Source: Globobulimina sp.
Taxonomy: Eukaryota > Foraminifera > Rotaliida
Assembly: GCA_003354225.1 (NCBI GenBank)
Contig: PIVH01000650.1
Coordinates: forward strand, 1 to 5,270
Length of the DNA: 5,270 bases
Reading direction: 5' to 3'
The translations under genes and the position numbers were made by a program. Each line of letters opens with the position of its first letter. Position 1 is the first letter of the stretch. The notes below the pieces were generated by a model. It was not told the DNA's origin, searched no databases, and saw only the letters and a list, made by a program, of their open reading frames with translations. Positions 1 through 5,270 of the stretch are shown here, piece by piece.

Positions 1-31
1 TGTGTGGCAACATAGCGTATATAAAACATAC
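1..31 (-). other. Intron of NSF/Sec18 gene (5' part only)
   Basis: On the minus strand the sequence after base 32 reads GTATGTTTTATATACG, the same GTATGT donor hexamer as the P450 intron. Splitting here leaves two bases (GG) of a glycine codon, so the intron is phase 2 and falls immediately before the expected P-loop. Unspliced translation beyond it ([10 protein letters not shown]) does not resemble NSF. The acceptor is outside the window. Confidence 0.8.
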
Positions 32-864
32 CCGAATAAAAGCATGCCTTTAACATGTTTGATACCGAGTTGCTTAACGATGTCTGGTGGGAATAATCTC
101 GACGTAAATGCGCGTCTGAAGATAGTGCCAAACTGCGAATCTAATCCACCAATACCCATAGATTCAGCGTCAATCTGTTGACCGAAATTAATACCGCCAG
201 AACGCATATCGCCTTTGGGATAAATTAATTTCATCCATGGATTGTTGGTGGCCATTAAGGAGACGGTGGTCAAGTCATCGATTTTGGCGAATTTGACTGC
301 TTTTTGTCTGCGTCTTCTTTTGGGGGAATCAGTATCGTTTTTTTGTTCCATTTCCTGATTTTCATCGAGTCGTTGATATATTGTGGTGATGCGTAATGAT
401 AGCCAATATGTGGCAGATTGCACCCATTTTAGGATAAAGCGTTGATTTAAGCAAAATATTTGATCTCGAAAATTTTTGAGGACATATTGTTCCAACTCAT
501 CAACTTTGACCAGAGTCTCTGTCTTTGTATAGGTGTCAACCACAATTGATATGGTTTGCGCAATATTTGTTTTCCGATTATTCCATGATTCGACCATTAC
601 TGTGGTGCCAATGGCTGATTTTGAGTCTAAATGTAATGCCTTCCAAACTAAACCAGAGGTTGCCAAATCATTTGGGGTTAACTTAGCATCAGCTTTTACT
701 TGAAATACTTGTTGTTCATCAATTAATATTTTCTCATTTTCTCTGACGTGCAATAATTGCATATCTTGAGGATTTAGATACACGCAATTATTGTAAGCAA
801 GCGATTTATCGGATAATTTCGCTAGCTTCATTTTGTACCGAGTTGGGCCTTCAGGGGTTGCCAT
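32..864 (-). CDS. SEC18: NSF/Sec18 vesicle-fusion AAA ATPase, first coding exon (partial)
   Basis: N-ethylmaleimide-sensitive factor (Sec18 in yeast) is the hexameric cytosolic ATPase that disassembles SNARE complexes through alpha-SNAP after membrane fusion. The exon starts at ATG 864-862 and encodes 277 full codons plus two bases of the next. Residues about 10-165 match the N-domain that binds SNAP/SNARE, including [10 protein letters not shown] and the [11 protein letters not shown] segment. A charged linker with KRRRRQK at 182-188 follows. The D1 AAA module then begins with GIGGLD (237-242), FRRAF (249-253) and [10 protein letters not shown] (269-278). The reading frame ends in GG followed by GTATGT, a good donor, exactly where the Walker A sequence GPPGTGK should come next, so the rest of D1 and D2 lie in exons left of the window. 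The frame stays open to base 1 but turns into non-family sequence after the donor. Identity is high confidence from the GIGGLD-to-KHVKG stretch; the gene symbol follows yeast usage. Confidence 0.93.
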
Positions 865-971
865 TTTGTTAGTTGCTAGTTACTTAAGTAAAGTTTGAGG
901 ATTGTAAAAACAAAAACTACTTTTAACTCAAGAATATTTATCGTTATTATTTGTTATTTTGCTAACATTGA
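865..971. other. Intergenic gap between P450 stop and NSF start
   Basis: These 107 bases separate the P450 stop codon from the NSF start codon on the same strand. They must hold the P450 3' end and the NSF promoter and leader. I see AT-rich sequence with no ORF, no exact AATAAA on the minus strand and no clear TATA box. Confidence 0.6.
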
Positions 972-2624
972 TTAATTTTGTCTTAATTTTAGTTTCAATC
1001 GTAATCCATCGACCATATTCAATATAAATCCAGTTTTAGGCCGAATATCTTGATTTTTATCACTCATTTCAAATTCATAGCGTCTAAAAAAATGAAATAC
1101 GAACACTTTTGCTTCCATCAATGCCAACTGCCGCCCTAAGCACAATCGCGGACTAATATTAAAAAATGGATATTCATAAACACTCATCACATTAATAGGC
1201 ACAGCCTCTTTGCCGTAAAATCTATTTGGATCAAATTGCAATGGATTTGGATATACGTTTGGATTCCTCGCAAAGGCATAAGTTGGAATAATTACTTCAT
1301 CTCCTTTTCGAATAATATTACCATTCGGCAATTCAACATCTTCCTTGGCTGCGCGAGCTAAAAATGGTACAGCCGGATGATACCGCAATGTTTCTAAAAA
1401 TGTCGATTCTAAATACAAAAAACCACGTTGTACGTCAGAATAACATACAGTGTCACCATCAAAAGAATCAATCTCCGCATAGACTTTCCTACAAATTTCA
1501 GGATGTTGGCACATATCATATAAAAACCACGAAAGTAATAATCGCGTGGTATCCCTCCCAGCAATGATCATATTCATTGCAATAAATTTTAACTGATCCC
1601 GAGTTAACTCTGTCTTTGAACTTTTTATAAACAAAGAAATAACATCGTCATATCCTGAACCATATTCATCGAGTATTTGCTTTGCGCCTTTGTCTTTTCT
1701 TTGTTTCCTGGCATCCAATACATTGTCACTGAATGCATTAATTTTTTCTACATCACGAATAATTTTACCTTCATTGCCAAATTTTATCGGAGAATATCGA
1801 TTAATAAAACGACTGCTTTTCCATAACCAAACGGGTGCAAAATGGCGTAAAATCACACTGGCCATGAAACCATCAAAAGCATCGGCAAATGGATGCTTAG
1901 CAGGGAAGCAAGCCAATGAGTTTACAGATTTCCCGAATGCAATCATCGTGAAGCAATCTAAGGTAAATCGGGATAATAAATCATAAACATCGATATTATC
2001 AATATCTTGTTCAGACTCTTCAATTTTATCTAGAACTTTATGAGTATGTAATACTGTGCAATCAAACATATTTTGTTTTAGGTTTCTCATCGAAAACCTG
2101 ACAGAAAAGTACATTTTAATTATTTATTATTGTGCTAAATATACAAATACATGTACATACATTCGAGACGCCACTTTCCGATGAAATTTCCATTTTGGTG
2201 GATCACTCGTAAAAATACCATCCCCTAAAATTTCAGCTGTTTCAGTGGCGATACGTTCTCCTTTTTCAAAGGATTCGAATTTAGTCTCAAAAACGTATTT
2301 GACTATTTTTGGATCGGTTATAAGTAAAAGATATCGTTGACCAAACACTGTCACTGCAGATATTCCCGGCCATCCGCCACTTTTAATTATCTCTACCGAA
2401 AATTCGTTGAGATGATCAAAATGTTTCGGCAATAAATGAAAATGTCCAAACCAATTCTTAAAGCCAGGCAATGTTAGTATATTGTCATGAGGTTTGGCTC
2501 GATAAAATTTATGAATTGCATAGAAAAATACTGCAAATCCAATTACTTTAATGACACGACTAAGATTCCATCCATACACTTTAACAAATCGAAATAATTT
2601 TTCTAACAACTCTCTCAGGAACAT
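972..2624 (-). CDS. Cytochrome P450 monooxygenase, two exons, 529 aa
   Basis: This is a membrane-anchored P450 that would use NADPH-P450 reductase to hydroxylate an unknown lipophilic substrate at the ER. CDS is join(2161-2624, 972-2097) on the minus strand, 1590 nt with stop. Residues 1-22 are amphipathic and 23-40 form a hydrophobic anchor. P450 landmarks appear in order: C-helix WKFHR (145-149), I-helix oxygen-activation motif AGRDTT (334-339), K-helix ETLR (390-393), the FARNPNVY segment and PNRF (445-448), and the heme loop FNISPRLCLG (467-476) with ligand Cys474. Splicing gives KVASRMFSMRNLKQ, the usual continuous sequence after the C-helix. Full length is normal for a microsomal P450, and all catalytic motifs are present, so I treat the gene as functional. 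The glycine of FxxGxRxCxG is serine (470). The PRLCLGRQLALMEAK style recalls fatty-acid-hydroxylase-like clans (CYP86/CYP52/CYP4-like), but I cannot assign a family. Confidence 0.95.
2098..2160 (-). other. P450 intron, 63 nt, phase 2
   Basis: The donor is GTATGT directly after CGA AT (2161-2162), and the acceptor TTTTCTGTCAG ends at 2098. Removing the 63 bases joins AT and G into the Met155 codon and fuses the two P450 halves in frame (SRM then FSMRN). Without splicing, the upstream frame hits TAA at 2127-2129. Other GT dinucleotides nearby leave the wrong phase. Confidence 0.9.
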
Positions 2625-2972
2625 GTTTCTAGCAGACGAAGGATAGCATTAATTGTTGAATTAAGCAGAAGAAACTCAAGAAAGTTTTTTGTTTATTGAA
2701 AGGAATGCATTTAAGTCAGAGGTTAAGAAGTTGAGAGGTTCAGACGTTTATGCGTTGAGAGGTTGGGATGTTCGGAAGTATCGTATAATTGGATTCTTGT
2801 TTCATTAATAATTCAACTTCTGAACCTCTCAACTTCTCAACGCCTAAACTTCCTAACCTCTCAAACCTCTGACTTTAATGCATTTCTTTCATTATTAAGT
2901 AACATTTTAAAGGAGTGAATTTAAATAAGTTGAATAAAAGTAATAAAACCTACAAACAGTATAATTATGCAA
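2625..2972. other. Intergenic region between NME7 stop and P450 start
   Basis: These 348 bases must hold the NME7 3' end and the P450 promoter. The centre is taken up by a foldback repeat element (2697-2891). The flanks are AT-rich with no convincing ORF or RNA gene. A 12-bp perfect palindrome, AATTAGCTAATT, lies at 2971-2982 across the NME7 stop codon; it is AT-rich enough to be chance. Confidence 0.7.
2697..2891. repeat. 195-bp foldback (MITE-like) element made of degenerate 8-bp units
   Basis: The outer 28 bases, 2697-2724 and 2864-2891, are inverted copies with only two mismatches. The similarity continues inward with some drift and a 7-bp length difference, to about 2779 on the left and 2812 on the right, leaving a loop of roughly 30 bases. 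Each arm is itself a tandem array of a unit like GAGAGGTT: seven units at 2717-2772 on the plus strand, and seven in reverse orientation at 2815-2871, one of them 9 bp. TTAT flanks both outer ends (2693-2696 and 2892-2895) and could be a target duplication, but AT-rich chance is as likely. There is no coding capacity. It may be a non-autonomous mobile element or a minisatellite duplicated in inverted orientation. Confidence 0.75.
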
Positions 2973-4117
2973 TTAGCTAATTATTTGGAAAAAAAATTGT
3001 GATTCTAAATTGCCATCTTCCTGTAAATCTGTACAATGCACAGCATTTTGTACTCTATCAGTACCATATTTTGCTCTTAATGTATGTGGGCGAATACATT
3101 TTGCAATTGTTGGATCTGAGGGGCCTACAAATTCTCGAAACTCTTTGAATCCACTATTTGTATTAATTTCATCCTTTTCTTCATCATTCACATTCTCTTT
3201 GTTCATTGAATTACATTCAATTTGTAATGCAATCGCTGATCCAGACAATAATTGTTCGACCAAAAACTTATATTCTTTAACAACTCCATTATAAATTTCA
3301 TAAAAATCTTTAGCTTCGGAAAGTGTTAATTTTTTTGCTGTAATTGCTGTAATATTAAAACCTTCATTTAATATGTCATTAATAATTGAGGCTGATGCAG
3401 ATATTGCATGTGGTTTAATTAAACATAGCGATGAGACTTGCAATTGATTTGTTGATAACATCGCAGACGCTGGACATTGTTTAATTTGTTCAACTAATAC
3501 TTTGTCTTTATTTGCATCATACATAATACCGTTAAAATGCGCATTATTATCTTTTTTACATTCGTTAAATGCCGATGCAATGTCTTTACTTCCTACAAAT
3601 TCACATATTATCAATATTTCATTGGTTGATTTGGTTCTAAACACAGGAAATGACAATTAATTAAAATAAAATCAGAAATACATAACTTTTCAATTTGTAG
3701 AAATTGCTGAATTTGTTGATTTGGTGTGACAGATTTAATGGTTTTAAAATGAAATGATGCAGCTTTGTATTTATTGATTTCAGTTAAAAAATGTGTGAAT
3801 GATTTAAAATTGACAAATAATATATTATATGATTTTGATATTAATTCAAATTTATTTTTTGTGAATAAATCAGCATAAGCAATAATGTTTAATCGTCGTG
3901 AAAAAACTACGATTGTTTTTCCGACATATAAATCATTTGGAAATGTAATATCTTTATTTGCGACGACACGTTTTAGAAATAAGCGATTTTTTGCCACATC
4001 ATACATTGATAAAGAACCATCTTTTGGCCAATAAGTTAAGTTGTATTTCCGTGATAAGTCTGCTTTGGCATCATGCCATTCTACAACAAATGTATATGTA
4101 TCTTCTTCGTTACTCAT
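2973..4117 (-). CDS. NME7: NME7-like nucleoside diphosphate kinase family protein (DM10 + NDK-A + NDK-B), 364 aa
   Basis: CDS is join(3687-4117, 2973-3636) on the minus strand, 1095 nt with stop, starting at the first ATG (4117-4115), MSNEEDTYTF. Residues 5-93 form a DM10 domain (VEWHDA, DGSLSMYDV, FLKR, LYVGKTIVVFSRRLNIIAYAD), the hallmark of NME7. Residues about 97-197 occupy the first NDK slot but are strongly degraded: the KP of the nucleotide-binding strand is gone, and only scattered pieces remain (FVGSKDIA, NNAH with His177). Residues about 212-364 form a good second NDK domain: CLIKPHAIS with Lys218, GVVKEY, FVGPSDP, IRPHTLRAKYG and QNAVHCTD with the phosphohistidine candidate His344. 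An acidic, Asn-rich insert at about 285-306 interrupts it. Total length is close to animal NME7, which associates with the gamma-tubulin ring complex and with cilia or flagella. Family assignment is firm from domain order; the role here is inferred. Confidence 0.92.
3637..3686 (-). other. NME7 intron, 50 nt, phase 2
   Basis: The donor is GTTATG after GAA AA (3687), and the acceptor CTGTGTTTAG ends at 3637. Splicing completes Lys144 and joins QIEK to TKSTNEILIICEFVG, restoring a single frame across two overlapping ORFs. The GTATTT a few bases on has the wrong phase. A TTAATTAAT stretch could supply the branch point. GTTATG is weaker than the GTATGT donors, so this boundary is good but not certain. 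Confidence 0.82.
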
Positions 4118-4192
4118 GCTACAAAAACAAGTTTTAATTTTTCTGTAAGATTTTAAACACAACTACAAAAAACAACTACAAACAACTTAAGA
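4118..4192. other. Intergenic gap upstream of NME7
   Basis: Only 75 bases separate the stop of the upstream gene from the NME7 start on the same strand. They contain a short direct repeat of an ACAACTACAAA-like unit (about 4160-4188 on the plus strand) and nothing else I can name. The upstream gene's 3' end and the NME7 promoter must overlap here or lie partly inside coding sequence. Confidence 0.5.
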
Positions 4193-4852
4193 TCAGTGTC
4201 TTTGAATTTCATTCGGCGTTTGAGGTTTTGTGATAGTTTTGGTGTAGGATTTGGGTCTGCCAGTAACAGGATCATAACCACATGTTTGTTTTTCAAATAA
4301 CCTTTTTTCTCTTAATTTTGCTCTGTAAATGACTTGTTTGTCCTGAAATTCTAAACGCTTTCCATCCAACGAATCGTCATATCTTAAAGTGATTGGATTA
4401 TACGGCATTGATGGATTATTTTTAATCGGATTAAATTTTCTAATGTTCTTTTTCTTTTTTTCATATTGGTTATTCATTGCATCCCATCTTTGCTGGTCTC
4501 TATCCAGACGTTCTTGTGTTAAATGTTGTATTTTTAGATTATGTTTGGATATTTTATCATTTTTTTGTTGTAAATTGTATTCAATAATATCTGTATTAAA
4601 TCTCTCAATATCATTCGAATAGGATAATGATTGATTTTTATTTGGATTGATTGGATCATTGATAATTTCTGGATCGTATCTAATATGACCAAATGTTCTT
4701 TCTTTTAAACGTTTCTTTTCTATCACATCTTTATTGACAAATCTTGAATTAGTATTACTTGCATTTACTCCATTTGAATTTAAAGAGTTTCTATTTCGTG
4801 GTTTAATGTTTCGGACATTATTTATTGGCGGAGGTTCGTTGTATCTGGACAT
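4193..4852 (-). CDS. Uncharacterised hydrophilic protein, 219 aa, with conserved-looking C-terminal block
   Basis: I do not recognise this protein by name. The start is the ATG at 4852-4850 (MSRYNEPPPINN); a TAA lies three codons upstream in frame, so a start further out is excluded. The stop is TGA at 4195-4193, and there is no sign of an intron. Residues 1-45 are rich in Asn, Ser and Arg and look disordered. Residues about 75-140 are highly charged, probably helical or coiled-coil (NLQQKNDKISKHNLKIQ, LTQERLDRDQQRWDAM, then KKKKNIRK). Residues about 149-204 look most constrained: PYNPITLRYDDS, then an amphipathic stretch VIYRAKLREKRLFEK, then CGYDPVTGRP. The paired YNPIT/YDPVTG signatures recall uncharacterised proteins of flagellated eukaryotes, but that is unverified memory. 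There is no signal peptide or membrane segment. It lies 75 bp upstream of NME7 on the same strand and divergent from the MFS gene. Confidence 0.75.
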   Translation of the reverse strand: MSRYNEPPPINNVRNIKPRNRNSLNSNGVNASNTNSRFVNKDVIEKKRLKERTFGHIRYDPEIINDPINPNKNQSLSYSNDIERFNTDIIEYNLQQKNDKISKHNLKIQHLTQERLDRDQQRWDAMNNQYEKKKKNIRKFNPIKNNPSMPYNPITLRYDDSLDGKRLEFQDKQVIYRAKLREKRLFEKQTCGYDPVTGRPKSYTKTITKPQTPNEIQRH

Positions 4853-4992
4853 CTTCAATTATGTGTTTGTTGTTGAATTATGATTCTCAATAGATTAGAA
4901 ACGTAGAATGACGCAACAATTTCTCAATCCTAGTGGACTATGGGGAGGGCATAAAACAATGAAAAACTTTGAATGCTAAATAAGTCCGCATC
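4853..4992. promoter_or_regulatory. Divergent intergenic region, bidirectional promoter candidate
   Basis: These 140 bases lie between the start codons of the 219-residue protein gene (minus) and the MFS gene (plus), so they must contain promoter or leader sequence for both unless the transcripts overlap. I see no clear TATA box. On the plus strand, two short upstream reading frames (4940-4954 and 4959-4979) would precede the MFS start if the leader extends that far. Promoter function is inferred from position only. Confidence 0.5.
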
Positions 4993-5270
4993 ATGCACAC
5001 TCGATACATATCAAAAAGTGCCATCAAAAAAACCAATCATCTGCATTTGTCAGTGTCTTCTATATCATTACTAAGTAATGTATATTCTTACATATTATAC
5101 ACTGAGCCTTTATCATTTTAACACTTATAACACAGAGTTCCATTTGCAGTCTCGACAAACCTATGCCTCGGCGCTTGTTACGCGTGGAGTATATTCAATG
5201 AACCATTAACAAGAGAATTGGGTGTCATTGTTCTTAAAAAATTCATAGAAGCAACAGAAGACATCGCCAA
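4993..5270 (+). CDS. MFS transporter, oxalate:formate antiporter / monocarboxylate-like, N-terminal part (partial)
   Basis: The model is join(4993-5074, 5150-5270), running off the right edge after 67 codons. The first exon starts at ATG 4993-4995, with TAA in frame four codons upstream, and encodes a basic, hydrophilic lead-in followed by LHLSVSSISLL. The second exon continues STNLCLGACYAWSIFNEP then LTRELGV. The NLCLGxxYAWSxFxxPL signature is the end of TM1 and the first loop of the OFA (oxalate/formate antiporter, monocarboxylate-porter-like) branch of the major facilitator superfamily, common in fungi. TM1 spans about residues 18-40. After ELGV the read continues VIVLKKFIEATEDIA, where relatives usually reach a short loop with a DW pair, so an insertion or a further splice adjustment is possible. 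The substrate cannot be told from this fragment. Family is good confidence; the first exon is less certain than the second. Confidence 0.8.
5075..5149 (+). other. MFS gene intron, 75 nt, phase 1
   Basis: The donor is GTAATG after CTA A (5074), and the acceptor CCATTTGCAG ends at 5149. Joining A to TC makes an isoleucine codon and gives a continuous hydrophobic TM1. A TTTTAAC stretch about 30 bases before the acceptor is a plausible branch point. Without splicing, the first-exon frame reaches TAA near 5119, and the second-exon frame is closed upstream by a stop near 5128 with no ATG of its own. Confidence 0.75.

Noticed and set aside
1364-1567. Plus-strand ORF of 67 codons
   Set aside because: It lies antisense inside the P450 second exon, has no family features, and the opposite strand carries clear P450 motifs.
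1690-1986. Plus-strand ORF of 98 codons
   Set aside because: Antisense shadow of the P450 coding region, with no recognisable domain and no context for expression.
972-2624. P450 as two separate genes or a frameshifted pseudogene
   Set aside because: A 63-nt intron with a GTATGT donor and CAG acceptor joins the halves in phase and restores the family sequence exactly at the break.
2697-2891. CRISPR-like array or tRNA/rRNA gene in the large gap
   Set aside because: The repeats are 8-bp units in inverted arms without spacers, and no cloverleaf or conserved rRNA sequence is present.
3010-3294. Plus-strand ORF of 94 codons with a Ser/Phe-rich stretch
   Set aside because: Antisense to the NME7 second NDK domain; the Ser/Phe run mirrors the acidic insert on the true strand.
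3611-3656. Overlapping minus-strand ORFs suggesting two NME7 fragments, with a start at MSFPVF
   Set aside because: That ATG lies inside the 50-nt intron; splicing gives one protein of normal NME7 length with continuous domain order.
4389-4622. Plus-strand ORF of 77 codons that looks membrane-like
   Set aside because: The hydrophobic Phe/Leu runs are the complement of Lys/Asn/Gln-rich codons in the minus-strand 219-residue gene.
4853-4858. Start of the 219-residue gene two codons earlier
   Set aside because: The upstream codon is TTG, not ATG, and is itself preceded by TAA; a nuclear gene would start at ATG 4852.
5161-5208. Start codons for the MFS gene at ATG 5163 or 5198
   Set aside because: Both are in other frames that close at once (TGA after 5199, TAA near 5207) and do not read the NLCLGxxYAWS motif.

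Overview
The window reads as a compact, AT-rich nuclear segment from a unicellular or fungal-grade eukaryote. No prokaryotic signals are visible, and the genes carry short spliceosomal introns (50, 63 and 75 nt, plus a donor that runs off the left edge). Two of the four donors read GTATGT, the other two are GTTATG and GTAATG, and acceptors are CAG or TAG. A Sec18/NSF gene, an ER-type P450 and an oxalate/formate-antiporter-like MFS gene fit an early-diverging fungus. The NME7 gene, whose relatives are mostly tied to cilia, flagella and gamma-tubulin complexes, would favour a zoosporic (flagellated) lineage. That placement is inference; another protist group is possible.

Layout, left to right. 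Positions 32-864 (minus) hold the first coding exon of an NSF/Sec18 AAA ATPase, cut by the window edge just before its Walker A loop. Positions 972-2624 (minus) hold a complete two-exon cytochrome P450 of 529 residues. Positions 2625-2972 are non-coding and contain a 195-bp foldback element built from a degenerate 8-bp unit in inverted arms. Positions 2973-4117 (minus) hold a complete two-exon NME7-like protein (DM10 plus two NDK domains) of 364 residues; its first NDK domain is badly eroded. Positions 4193-4852 (minus) hold an unidentified 219-residue hydrophilic protein. Positions 4993 to the right edge (plus) hold the start of an MFS transporter, divergent from the previous gene across about 140 bp.

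The four minus-strand genes lie head to tail with gaps of 75-348 bp, but nothing suggests an operon. Their products belong to different processes: vesicle fusion, ER oxidation, microtubule or flagellar function, and monocarboxylate transport. The one pairing that might be functional is NME7 with the unknown 219-residue protein 75 bp upstream of it. Splice models were built by eye from reading frame, splice-site sequence and fit to family motifs; none is transcript-confirmed.
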